A stretch of DNA of 64,000 nt from Dactylosporangium vinaceum (GCF_019904175.1 NZ_CP061913.1:7440001-7504000), one strand, 5' to 3'; counted from the stretch's first letter, positions 35,117 through 43,050 are shown. Program-made: numbers and translations. Notes: generated from the letters alone by a model not told the origin.

Positions 35117-35170
35117 CGCCCGCGGCGGGCCGGCGGCGATGCCGGCCCGCCCCAGCACAGGAGGTGCCCG

Positions 35171-36025
35171 ATCAGAAAAGCCATGCCTTGGCTGTACCTG
35201 CTGCCAGCCCTCGCGCTCCTGGTGGTCTTCACCTACGTGCCGGTCGCGAGCATGGTCGGGTACAGCTTCACGGACTGGGACGGCCTCGGCGACCCGGCGT
35301 TCGTCGGCGCCGACAACTACGTGGAGCTGTTCACCCGCCCGGAGCTGTTCCAGGTGTTCTTCGTCAGCCTCTACTACCTGGCCGCGGCGGCCGTGCAGAT
35401 CGCCCTGGCCCTCTACTTCGCGTTCGTCCTGAGCTTCGAGCTGAAGCTGCGCAACCTGTTCAAGGGCATCCTGTTCTTCCCGTACCTCATCAACGGCGTC
35501 GCCGTGTCGTTCGTCTTCCTGTACTTCTTCCGCCCGCACGGCACGCTGGACTCGGTGCTGGCCATGGTCGGCGCGCACCCCGGCAAGCTGTGGCTCGGCG
35601 ACCCGGACCTGGTCAACTGGTCGCTGTCCGGGGTGTCGGTGTGGCGGTTCACCGGGCTGACGTTCGTGCTGTTCCTCGGCGCGATCCAGGCGATACCCGG
35701 TGAGCTGTACGAGGCGGCCGAGCTCGACGGGGCGGGCCGCTGGCAGATCTTCCGGCACATCGTGGCCCCCGGCATCCGCCCGATCATCAGCCTCAGCGTG
35801 ATCCTGGCCGTGTCCGGGTCGCTCGCGGTGTTCGAGATCCCGTTCGTGATGACCGGCGGTGCGGGTGAGAGCAAGACGTTCGTGATCCAGACGGTGAAGC
35901 TCGCGTTCCAGTTCGGCAAGACCGGGCTCGCCTCGGCCGCGGCGGTCGTGCTGCTGCTCATCGTGCTGCTTGTCACCTGGTTGCAGCGGCGCCTCGTCCC
36001 GGACGAAAGGACCGATCTGGTGTGA
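35171..36025 (+). CDS. CUT1 sugar permease, MalF-like, apparent ATC start
   Basis: About 284 residues with six TM helices and the EAA loop YEAAELDGAGRWQIFRHIVAPG facing the ATPase. A perfect AGGAGG is followed at 6 nt by ATC AGA AAA GCC ATG. The ATG at 35183 is 18 nt from the Shine-Dalgarno, too far, whereas ATC at 35171 is ideally placed and gives an N-terminus with Arg-Lys before TM1, normal for the family. I therefore extend to the ATC, but 35183 is the conservative start. Co-transcribed with the binding protein and the next permease. Confidence 0.92.
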   Translation: MRKAMPWLYLLPALALLVVFTYVPVASMVGYSFTDWDGLGDPAFVGADNYVELFTRPELFQVFFVSLYYLAAAAVQIALALYFAFVLSFELKLRNLFKGILFFPYLINGVAVSFVFLYFFRPHGTLDSVLAMVGAHPGKLWLGDPDLVNWSLSGVSVWRFTGLTFVLFLGAIQAIPGELYEAAELDGAGRWQIFRHIVAPGIRPIISLSVILAVSGSLAVFEIPFVMTGGAGESKTFVIQTVKLAFQFGKTGLASAAAVVLLLIVLLVTWLQRRLVPDERTDLV

Positions 36026-36837
36026 GAGCACAGATCCTGCGGTACACCATGCTGGTCGTGGCTTCTGTCGTTGTCCTGCTGCCACTGGTGACGGTGCTGC
36101 TGACGTCGCTGAAGACGCCCGAGGAGATGGCCGGCGGCGACACCCTGGCGCTGCCGCACCACTGGCTCAACTTCCGCAACTACGTCACGGCGTTCAGCGC
36201 CGGCAACATGCTGACGGGCTTCCTGAACACCGGCATCATCCTGGTCGTCTCCGTCTTCGGTACCGTCCTGGCCGGCACCCTGGCCGCCTACGCCCTCGAC
36301 CGCTTCCACTTCCGGTTCAAGCGCGTCGTCGTCGGCGCGTTCCTGGTCGCCACGCTCGTGCCGGGCGTGACGACGCAGGTGGCGACGTTCCGGGTCGTCG
36401 ACGCGCTGGGGCTGTTCGACTCGCGGTGGGCGCCGATCCTGCTGTACATGGGCACGGACATCGTCGCCATCTACATCTTCCTGCAGTTCATGCGCGGGAT
36501 CCCGGTCTCGCTCGACGAGGCCGCCCGGCTCGACGGGGCGTCGGCGTTCAAGATCTACCGGTCGGTCATCCTGCCCCTGCTGCGCCCGGCGATCGCCACG
36601 GTCGTCATCATCAAGGGCATCTTCGTGTACAACGACTTCTACATCCCGTTCCTCTACATGCCGTCGGAGGGGCTGGGCACCATCTCCACGTCGCTGTTCC
36701 GGTTCAAGGGGCCGTTCGGCGCCCACTGGGAGACGATCTCGGCCGGGGCCGTCCTGGTCATCGCGCCCACCCTTATCCTGTTCCTGCTCCTGCAGCGCTT
36801 CATCTACAACGGCTTCACGTCCGGAGCCACCAAGTGA
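36022..36837 (+). CDS. CUT1 sugar permease, MalG-like
   Basis: 271 residues, six TM helices, EAA loop LDEAARLDGASAFKIYRSVILPLLRPA. The GTG start overlaps the stop of the preceding permease by four bases, indicating translational coupling. It forms the heterodimeric channel of the importer. No ATP-binding subunit is encoded in the locus, as is common for actinobacterial CUT1 systems that share the MsiK-type ATPase. Confidence 0.95.
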   Translation: MRAQILRYTMLVVASVVVLLPLVTVLLTSLKTPEEMAGGDTLALPHHWLNFRNYVTAFSAGNMLTGFLNTGIILVVSVFGTVLAGTLAAYALDRFHFRFKRVVVGAFLVATLVPGVTTQVATFRVVDALGLFDSRWAPILLYMGTDIVAIYIFLQFMRGIPVSLDEAARLDGASAFKIYRSVILPLLRPAIATVVIIKGIFVYNDFYIPFLYMPSEGLGTISTSLFRFKGPFGAHWETISAGAVLVIAPTLILFLLLQRFIYNGFTSGATK

Positions 36838-36853
36838 TCGGACCTGGACTGCT

Positions 36854-37867
36854 GTGAAACGGCCCACGATCAGCGACATCGCCGAGGCCGCCGGGGTCTC
36901 GATCGGCGCCGTGTCGTTCGCGCTCAACGACCGGCCGGGCGTCTCCGCGCAGACCCGCGAGCGGATCCGGGCGATCGCCGACGAGCTGGGCTGGCAGCCC
37001 AACGCCGCCGCCCGCAACCTCTCGGCCGCCCGCGCGGAGGCGATCGGCCTGGTCATCGCCCGCGACGCGGCGACGCTGGGCGTGGAGCCGTTCTACATGC
37101 AGTTCATCGCCGGGCTGGAGACCGAGCTGTCGGCGACCGGCACCGCCCTGGTCCTGCAGGTCGTCGGCGACCACGAGCGGGCGGTCGAGGCGCTGCGGAC
37201 CCTGTGGGCGGCCCGGCGCATCGACGCGACGATCCTGACCGACCTGTGGACCGACGACGTGCGGGTGGCCGCCGTCGACCGGCTCGGCCTGCCCGGCGTG
37301 CTCGTCGGCCACCCGTCGGTGCGCCCGCCCGGCTCGAACGTTCCCGCGGTGTGGAGCGACGACGCGGCCGCCCTGACCGAGGCGGTCGGCTACCTGGCCG
37401 GCATCGGCCACCGCCGCATCGCCCGGGTCGGCGGCCTCGTGTCGCTTTCACACACCCGCATCCGCACCGCCGCCTTCCGGGCCGCGGCCCGCACCCACGG
37501 CCTGCGCGCCGCCGAGGTCATCGACACCGACTACACGTGGGAGGCCGGCGCCTGGGCGACCGAGCGGCTGCTGACCGCGGCCGACCCGCCGACGGCCGTC
37601 ATGTTCGACAACGACATCATGGCCACGGCGGGCCTGCACGTGGCCCGCAAGCTGGGCATCGACGTGCCGGGCCGGCTCTCGATCGTGGCCGGTGACGACT
37701 CCCAGCTGTGCGAGATGGCGTACCCGGCGCTGAGCGCCCTCGCCCGCGACGTCCACGCCTACGGCGCCCACGCGGCCCGGGTGCTGCTGAGCGGCTCCGG
37801 GGCCGACTACCAGGACGCCACACCGCGCCTGCTGCTGCGCGACAGCATCGCACCGCCGCCGCACTGA
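36854..37867 (+). CDS. LacI regulator 2, last gene of the ABC operon
   Basis: 337 residues: HTH TISDIAEAAGVSIGAVSFALND and sensor domain (MFDNDIMATAGLHVARKLGIDVPG). The recognition-helix residues after VS are Ile-Gly. It begins 16 bp after the second permease with a GTG start and no separate promoter, so it is co-transcribed with the importer and probably controls it through CTAAAACGCTTTAG. Shares the overall organisation with regulators 1 and 3, suggesting local duplication and divergence of specificity. Confidence 0.92.
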   Translation: MKRPTISDIAEAAGVSIGAVSFALNDRPGVSAQTRERIRAIADELGWQPNAAARNLSAARAEAIGLVIARDAATLGVEPFYMQFIAGLETELSATGTALVLQVVGDHERAVEALRTLWAARRIDATILTDLWTDDVRVAAVDRLGLPGVLVGHPSVRPPGSNVPAVWSDDAAALTEAVGYLAGIGHRRIARVGGLVSLSHTRIRTAAFRAAARTHGLRAAEVIDTDYTWEAGAWATERLLTAADPPTAVMFDNDIMATAGLHVARKLGIDVPGRLSIVAGDDSQLCEMAYPALSALARDVHAYGAHAARVLLSGSGADYQDATPRLLLRDSIAPPPH

Positions 37868-37879
37868 ACCGGTTACGCT
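37867..37879 (+). promoter_or_regulatory. AACCGGTT operator overlapping a leaderless -10
   Basis: The palindrome AACCGGTT (37867-37874) runs directly into TACGCT (37874-37879), which is 7 nt before the ATG of LacI regulator 3. Overlap of a LacI-like dyad with the -10 suggests autoregulation and a separate transcript for regulator 3. Confidence 0.5.
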
Positions 37880-37886
37880 CTGGTCC

Positions 37887-38912
37887 ATGGGGGCCCGGCG
37901 ACCGACGATGAACGACATCGCGCGCCGCGTCGGCGTGTCCCGCGTCGCCGTCTCCTACGCCCTCAACGACCGCCCCGGCGTCTCCGCCGACCTGCGCGAG
38001 CGCGTCCGCGCGGTCGCCGCCGAGCTCGGCTTCCAGGCCAACCGGGCCGCCGTCGCCCTGCACGGCGCGTCCGCCGACGTCGTCGGCCTGGCCCTGCGCC
38101 GCACGTCGGCCGCCCTGCGCAGCGAGGTGTTCCGCCGGCAGTTCATCGCGGGCCTGCAGATGGAGCTGTACGCGCGCGGCTCCGGCCTGGCCCTGCAGTT
38201 CGTCGAGCACATGGACGAGGAGATCGCCCTCTACCGCCGCTGGCACGCCGAGCGCCGCGTCGACGGCGTCGTCCTGTGCGACCTGCGCGCCGACGACCCC
38301 CGGCTGCCCTTCGTCCGGGACCTGGGCCTGCCGGCGGTCGTCGCCGGCGGTGCGGGCGAGCTGCCCGGCCTGGCCAACCTCTCCACCGACGAGACCGCCG
38401 GCGCCGCGAAGATCACCGGGCTGCTGTCGGCCCTGGGCCACCGCCGCGTCGCCCGGGTCAGCGGCCCGGCCGGCCTCGCCCACACGGCCGCGCGGACCGA
38501 GGCCCTGCGGTCCCTGCCGTTCGTGACGGTGGAGGCCGACTACACCGGGGAGGCCGCCGCCCAGGCCACCCGCCGGCTGCTGAGCGGGCGCGAGCGCCCC
38601 ACCGCGATCGTCTACGACAACGACCTCATGGCCCTGGCCGGCCTGGGCGTGGCCGCCGAGATGCACGTCGCCGTCCCGGCTGACGTGTCGATCCTGGCCT
38701 GGGAGGACTCCCCCCTGTGCCAGCTCGTCCACCCGGCGCTGACGGTCCTGCAGCGCAACATCACCGACTACGGCATGCGCACGGCCCGCCTGCTCTTCGA
38801 GCTCCTCGACGGCCGCCCGCCCCGCAGCGTCCGCTACGGCAACGCGACACTCGTCGTGCGCGACAGCACCGGCCCGGCCCCGGCGACGACCGCGAGCACG
38901 CACCCGTCGTAG
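37887..38912 (+). CDS. LacI regulator 3
   Basis: 341 residues: HTH TMNDIARRVGVSRVAVSYALND, then the sugar-sensor domain ending in DVSILAWEDSPLCQLVHPALTVLQ. The recognition-helix residues after VS are Arg-Val. It starts 19 bp after regulator 2, but with its own -10 box and palindrome. Its target beyond itself cannot be read; the second GH26 gene or unlinked sugar genes are candidates. The C-terminus carries a Pro/Thr/Ser tail of about 15 residues. Confidence 0.92.
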   Translation: MGARRPTMNDIARRVGVSRVAVSYALNDRPGVSADLRERVRAVAAELGFQANRAAVALHGASADVVGLALRRTSAALRSEVFRRQFIAGLQMELYARGSGLALQFVEHMDEEIALYRRWHAERRVDGVVLCDLRADDPRLPFVRDLGLPAVVAGGAGELPGLANLSTDETAGAAKITGLLSALGHRRVARVSGPAGLAHTAARTEALRSLPFVTVEADYTGEAAAQATRRLLSGRERPTAIVYDNDLMALAGLGVAAEMHVAVPADVSILAWEDSPLCQLVHPALTVLQRNITDYGMRTARLLFELLDGRPPRSVRYGNATLVVRDSTGPAPATTASTHPS

Positions 38913-39036
38913 CCGCGCCCGCCGACGGTCCGGATCGCCGTCGCGTGCCCGTAGCGGTGCAGCAGCTCGACGGCCGCGATCACCTCGGTCGGCGGGCTGA
39001 TCGCGATCCGCGCCCGCTCAGCTCGATCCGGATCAC
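38913..39036 (-). pseudogene. possible ArsR-type regulator relic
   Basis: On the minus strand a GTG gives VIRIELS, then after a frame change RARIAISPPTEVIAAVELLHRYGHA. That order resembles the N-terminus of actinobacterial ArsR-like regulators (IRIxxS..DLARxRFAISPLxE). The remainder of such a protein is absent because the LacI 3 gene begins there. A short, frameshifted relic only; coincidence is possible. Confidence 0.3.
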
Positions 39037-39196
39037 CGACACTCCCCCGGGGCCGCGCGGCTCACGCTCCCGCACCGCCCGGCGAGGTACGCGACCCCGG
39101 CCCGGGGCGGCGCCGGCCCGACCTCCTCAAGTGCCCGCTTCTGCCATCCGGCCGGCGCCGTGCACGACGGCCGGAGTGCGGCCGGCCGTGGCGAAC

Positions 39197-39320
39197 GGGC
39201 AGCCGAAGTGCGACCCGCCGCCGGCAAGCGGGCAGCCGGAATGCGACCCGCCGCCGGCAAGCGGGCAGCCGGAGTGCGACCCGCCGCCGGCAAGCAGGCG
39301 GCGGGAATGCGGTTGGCGGC
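39197..39320. repeat. 33-bp tandem repeat (minisatellite)
   Basis: Three near-identical 33-bp units start at 39197, 39230 and 39263 (beginning GGGCAGCCGGAATGCGACCC), with a decayed fourth copy. The unit length is a multiple of three and stays open in several frames, yielding 11-residue repeats, but no translation signal supports a protein. The rest of the 38.9-39.3 kb gap holds nothing else I can support. Confidence 0.75.
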
Positions 39321-39347
39321 CGGTGACCCGGCGCGGATGATGGCCGG

Positions 39348-40028
39348 ATGACCGTGATGCCCGGCTCGGGGCCGCCCGCCGCGTTCGGCTTCGCCCGCGA
39401 CGGCGACGACGGCACGGCCGTGATGCTCTGGGTGGGCACCGCCGACCGGCCCGAGGCGGCGGCGGTGCTGGCGGCGGCGTGCGGGTACACCGGCGGGCCG
39501 GCGTCCTTCCGCCTCGGCGCCGCCGGGTTCGCCGCGGTCCGGGACCGGGTCGCGGCCTGGGCGTGGCTGCCCGCCGACGGCGACGTCACAGTCGTCTTCG
39601 CCGGTGACCTGACCGACGAGCCGGCCGACCGCCACGTCGCGGCGCTGCTGGCCGCGGTCCGGGGCGGGCGGGCCGAGCACCCGGACGGCACGACGACGCT
39701 GTGGCGGCCGGTGGGCCCGGCCGAGCTGGCCCTGATCCGCGACGGCGGCTGGCGGGCGTTCCCGCCGCGCCTCCCGGACCAGCCGATCTTCTACCCGGTG
39801 CTGAGCGAGGACTACGCCACCGCCATCGCCCGGGACTGGAACGTGCCGGCCGGCGGGGCCGGGTACGTCACCCGGTTCCGGGTCGCCACCGGCCACGCCC
39901 GGCGCTACCCGAACCGGGAGGCCGGCGGCGCCGATCGGCTGGAGCTGTGGGTGCCGGCGGCCGAGCTCGACGCGTTCAACGCCCACATCACCGGCCCGAT
40001 CGAGGTCGTCGCCGAGTTCACCGCGTAG
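39348..40028 (+). CDS. ADP-ribosylation/crystallin J1-annotated protein, two domains
   Basis: 226 residues. The C-terminal part from about residue 120 (LWRPVGPAELALIRDGGWRA, QPIFYPVLSEDYATAIARDW and GADRLELWVPAAELDAFN) matches a common actinobacterial family usually labelled ADP-ribosylation/crystallin J1, whose activity is unproven. The N-terminal 115 residues (MLWVGTADRPEAAAVLAAACGYTGGP...) are extra and not recognised. The ATG comes immediately after the decayed minisatellite copy. Soluble, no signal peptide. Confidence 0.8.
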   Translation: MTVMPGSGPPAAFGFARDGDDGTAVMLWVGTADRPEAAAVLAAACGYTGGPASFRLGAAGFAAVRDRVAAWAWLPADGDVTVVFAGDLTDEPADRHVAALLAAVRGGRAEHPDGTTTLWRPVGPAELALIRDGGWRAFPPRLPDQPIFYPVLSEDYATAIARDWNVPAGGAGYVTRFRVATGHARRYPNREAGGADRLELWVPAAELDAFNAHITGPIEVVAEFTA

Positions 40029-40099
40029 CCGCCGCCTCATCCGCAAGTCGCAGGCGCAAGACCCGTCCCGGGCCGGAGGCGCCGCCGCCCGCGGATCAT

Positions 40100-40105
40100 T
40101 ACGGT
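40100..40105 (+). promoter_or_regulatory. -10 box of a leaderless promoter
   Basis: TACGGT lies 6 nt before the ATG at 40112, with no Shine-Dalgarno. Confidence 0.5.
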
Positions 40106-40111
40106 CGGTAC

Positions 40112-40333
40112 ATGACCAAGCACACCGGCGCATGGAGCGGTACCGTCGCGAAGAAGTCCCGGGCCGCGTTCGACGGCTCCAACCTGTACCGGCGGCTCGC
40201 GGTGCGCCTCGACGACGGCACGACGATCGACGTCGAGGTCGGCCGGGCGCTGTGGCGGGAGCTCGAGGTCGGCGACCGGCTGGTCCAGGACGAGGGCGGC
40301 ACGCCGCACCGCGGTCAGTCGTCGACGGCCTGA
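40112..40333 (+). CDS. small DUF7489-like protein
   Basis: 73 residues: GAWSGTVAKKSRAAFDGSNL, YRRLAVRLDDGTTIDVEVGR and ALWRELEVGDRLVQDEGG. This is the beta-rich pattern of a small actinobacterial family (DUF7489 as I recall). Function unknown; probably cytoplasmic. Its 3' end overlaps the convergent serine hydrolase gene by 19 bp. Confidence 0.75.
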   Translation: MTKHTGAWSGTVAKKSRAAFDGSNLYRRLAVRLDDGTTIDVEVGRALWRELEVGDRLVQDEGGTPHRGQSSTA

Positions 40334-41493
40334 TAGACGGCGGTCCACAGGTCGTGCCACAGCGGCCGCCGCTGGTCGCCGGCGTGGGCCCGCTGGAGGC
40401 AGAAGACGGCGACGAGGTCCTCGGCGGGGTCGTTGTACCAGGCGGTGCCCCAGTAGCCGGACCAGCCGTAGCTGCCGGCCGACGGGCCCAGGCCGGTGCG
40501 GCGGGTGCGCACCGACATCCCGAAGCCCCAGCCGATGTCGTCGAAGTAGCCGGGCCAGAACCCCGACCCGGCCTTCTGGTCCGGGGTCAGGTGGTCGGTC
40601 GTCATGAGCGTCACCGCCGGGCGGGACAGGACCCGCTCGCCGTTGTGGACGCCGCCCGCGGCGAGCGCCGAGGCGAACGCCAGGAAGTCGGCCGCGGTCG
40701 AGACCAGGCCGCCGCCACCGCTCTCGAACGCCGGCGGCGCACTGAACCGCCCGGCCGGCGGGTCGTCGACGACCCGGTCGGCGGTGGCGTCGTAGCCGGT
40801 CGCCAGCCGCCCGAGGTCCGCGGGCGGGACGCTGAACCCGGTGTCGGCCATCCCGAGCGGGCCGCCGATCCGCTCGCGCAGCGCCGCCCCGAACGACATC
40901 CCGGTGGCCCGGGCCACGAGCACGCCTGTCACGTCGCCGGCGGTGTCGTACATCCACCGCGCGCCGGGCTGGTGCACGAGCGGGAGCGCACCGAGCTGCC
41001 GCAGCCACGCGTCAGGCCCCGGCCCGCGGACCGCACCGAGCGCGTCGGCGATCGGCACCGTACCCGGCGCCGCCGGTATCAGCCCGGTGCCGAGGGTGTA
41101 CGTCAGCAGATCCCGCACGACGATCGCCCGCCCGGCCGGCCCGGTGTCCTCGACGGGCCCGCCGGGATCGGTGAGGACGCGCATCCCGGCCAGCTCCGGC
41201 AGCAGGTCGTCGACGGGGTCGTCGAGGCGCACGGTGCCGTCCTCGACGAGCGTCATCAGGCACGCCGCGGCGACCGGCTTCGACAGCGACCCGAGCCGGC
41301 AGATGGTGTCGGCGCCGAAGGCCGTCGCCGAGCCGGGCCCGTCGAACGCGAGCCGCCCGACGGCCTCGGTGTGCACCGCACCGTGGCGGGCCAGCAGCGC
41401 GAGCCCGCCCGGCACGAACCCGGCGTCCACGAGCCGCTCGAGCCGGTCGCGCAGCCGCACCAGCCGCCGCGCCGAAAATCCTCCCGAGGCCAT
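40315..41493 (-). CDS. serine hydrolase, beta-lactamase/esterase family
   Basis: 392 residues of the class C beta-lactamase/penicillin-binding fold. The nucleophile motif SLSK (Ser69, Lys72) is in ICRLGSLSKPVAAACLM, the Tyr motif is WMYDTAGD, and a late GWSGYWGTAWYNDP corresponds to the third box. No signal peptide, so an intracellular esterase or transesterase is likelier than a secreted beta-lactamase. The ATG lies 6 nt after TAGGGT. Confidence 0.92.
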   Translation of the reverse strand: MASGGFSARRLVRLRDRLERLVDAGFVPGGLALLARHGAVHTEAVGRLAFDGPGSATAFGADTICRLGSLSKPVAAACLMTLVEDGTVRLDDPVDDLLPELAGMRVLTDPGGPVEDTGPAGRAIVVRDLLTYTLGTGLIPAAPGTVPIADALGAVRGPGPDAWLRQLGALPLVHQPGARWMYDTAGDVTGVLVARATGMSFGAALRERIGGPLGMADTGFSVPPADLGRLATGYDATADRVVDDPPAGRFSAPPAFESGGGGLVSTAADFLAFASALAAGGVHNGERVLSRPAVTLMTTDHLTPDQKAGSGFWPGYFDDIGWGFGMSVRTRRTGLGPSAGSYGWSGYWGTAWYNDPAEDLVAVFCLQRAHAGDQRRPLWHDLWTAVYQAVDD

Positions 41494-41499
41494 CTGCGC

Positions 41500-41505
41500 A
41501 CCCTA
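41500..41505 (-). promoter_or_regulatory. -10 box of a leaderless promoter
   Basis: TAGGGT on the minus strand, 6 nt before the ATG of the serine hydrolase. Confidence 0.5.
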
Positions 41506-41576
41506 CCGACCCGCCGGACCATCAGCCGAGGGCCGGGCCGGGTTCGCGCCCGGCCGGGCCCTCGGCCGCGGGTGGG

Positions 41577-42971
41577 TCAGGCGGGCAGCGTCCACTGCTG
41601 GTTGGTCTGGCCGTTGCAGGTCCAGATCTGGATCTGCGTGCCGTCGGCGCTGCTCTGGCCGGTGGCGTCGAGGCACTTGCCGGTCTCCGGGTTGACGAGG
41701 GTCCGGCCGGTCCGCACCCACTGCTGGTGGCCGTTGCGGTTGCAGTCCCACAGCTGGACCTTCGTGCCGTCGGCGTTGATGCCGCCGGTCACGTCGGCGC
41801 ACTTGCCGAGGGCGCGCAGCGTGCCGTCGGCGCCGACGGTCCAGGTCTGGGCGGTGCCGCCGTTGCAGGTGTACAGCTGGATCTTCGTCCCGTTCGCCGT
41901 GCCCGCGGCGGCCACGTCCAGGCACTTGCCGGCCAGGCCGGTGACGGGGCCGGTGGCGCCGGAGCCGCCGCCCGCGGTGGCGCCGGGGACGGTGAACTCG
42001 CCGCGGACCAGGACGCGGCTGTTGAAGTACGTGTTCTGGACCGCGGCGTTGGTGTTGTAGTTCGGGTCCTGCAGATACTCGGCCCACACCATGAAGTAGG
42101 TCCAGCGCGGCTGGGCCTGCAGCAGGGCGACGCTCGGGACCTGCCCGACCTCGGCGAGGGCGATCGGCTTGCCGGCGGCGACGTTCAGCATCGCCTGGTA
42201 GTCGCCGGTGCTCGGGGCGAGCTTCACCCACATGTCGAGGGTAGCCACGTCCACATAGGACGCTCCGGGCCAGTAGTCGGCGATCGAGCCCATGTTGGTG
42301 TCCTTGACGTTCCACACCCACACGAGGTTGGCCAGGCCCTGGCCCACGTAGTAGTCGTGGACGATCTGGAACAGCTTGCGGCTGCCGTTCGCGCCGGGCC
42401 GCCCGCCCCACCAGGACCAGCCCTCGTTCATCTCGTGGACCGGCCGGAACAGCACCGGCACCCCGGCGCTCTGCAGCTGGCGCAGGTAGGGCAGCGCCTC
42501 GGCGAGGCGGTTCTTGAAGGCGGTGTTGAGCGCCGAGCCGTCGGTGACGAGCTGGCTCCACTGGCTGTCCGTGAGGTGGCTGAGCACGCCGCCGGCGTCC
42601 CAGCCGCAGGTCGAGCCGACCGTCGGCGGGCACATGTGCCAGGTCAGGGCCACGAGCGAGCCGCCCTGCCACTGGCGGATCGCCTCGCTGACCATCGTCT
42701 GGCGGGCGTTGACGTCGGAGCCGGCGAACAGGAAGTCGCCGCCCCACAGGCCCGGCGTCTGCCCGGTGACCGCCTGCGCGACGCGCGTCCACTTCGTCGG
42801 GTCGCTGTTCGGTTCGCGGTTGTGCTGGCCGGTGATCGTGTACTGCCCGGAGATGCTCGCGAGGTAGTCGACCAGGGCGGGCCGGGTCGATGCGGGGAAC
42901 GCCTGGGCTGGTGCGGGGCCGGTGATGAGCGCGGCGAGCAGGATCGCCGCCACGGCGAGCGCCTTGCGCAC
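41577..42971 (-). CDS. secreted GH26 beta-mannanase with CBM13, copy 2
   Basis: 464 residues with signal peptide (1-24), GH26 catalytic domain carrying RPVHEMNEGWSWWGG (acid/base) and ALAEVGQV (nucleophile), a short Gly/Ser linker (TAGGGSGATG) and a C-terminal CBM13 with three QxW repeats. The GTG start follows AAGGAG. It parallels the gene at 27215 throughout, including long identical stretches such as NGTKIQLYTCNG and SSADGTQIQIWTCNGQTNQ, so the two arose by duplication. The promoter is near-consensus with a perfect operator over the start site. The locus encodes no surface anchoring, so the enzyme should be free in the medium. Confidence 0.96.
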   Translation of the reverse strand: MRKALAVAAILLAALITGPAPAQAFPASTRPALVDYLASISGQYTITGQHNREPNSDPTKWTRVAQAVTGQTPGLWGGDFLFAGSDVNARQTMVSEAIRQWQGGSLVALTWHMCPPTVGSTCGWDAGGVLSHLTDSQWSQLVTDGSALNTAFKNRLAEALPYLRQLQSAGVPVLFRPVHEMNEGWSWWGGRPGANGSRKLFQIVHDYYVGQGLANLVWVWNVKDTNMGSIADYWPGASYVDVATLDMWVKLAPSTGDYQAMLNVAAGKPIALAEVGQVPSVALLQAQPRWTYFMVWAEYLQDPNYNTNAAVQNTYFNSRVLVRGEFTVPGATAGGGSGATGPVTGLAGKCLDVAAAGTANGTKIQLYTCNGGTAQTWTVGADGTLRALGKCADVTGGINADGTKVQLWDCNRNGHQQWVRTGRTLVNPETGKCLDATGQSSADGTQIQIWTCNGQTNQQWTLPA

Positions 42972-43023
42972 GATGACTCCTTCCGGGCCGGGCGGGGCGG
43001 CGCTCGGCCTCGACTGTTCAGGA

Positions 43024-43045
43024 CCCTTACTGAACCGAGTAAGGG
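43024..43045. promoter_or_regulatory. mannan-regulon operator, GH26 copy 2 (most symmetric)
   Basis: The 18-bp core CTTACTGAACCGAGTAAG is extended by CC and GG, giving perfect 8-bp arms around GAACCG. It starts 6 bp downstream of the -10 box and so covers the transcription start. Confidence 0.75.
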
Positions 43046-43050
43046 GCCTG

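Noticed and set aside
38913..39340. CRISPR-like array at the 33-bp repeats
   Set aside because: Units are contiguous with no spacers and no cas genes are near, so it is a minisatellite.
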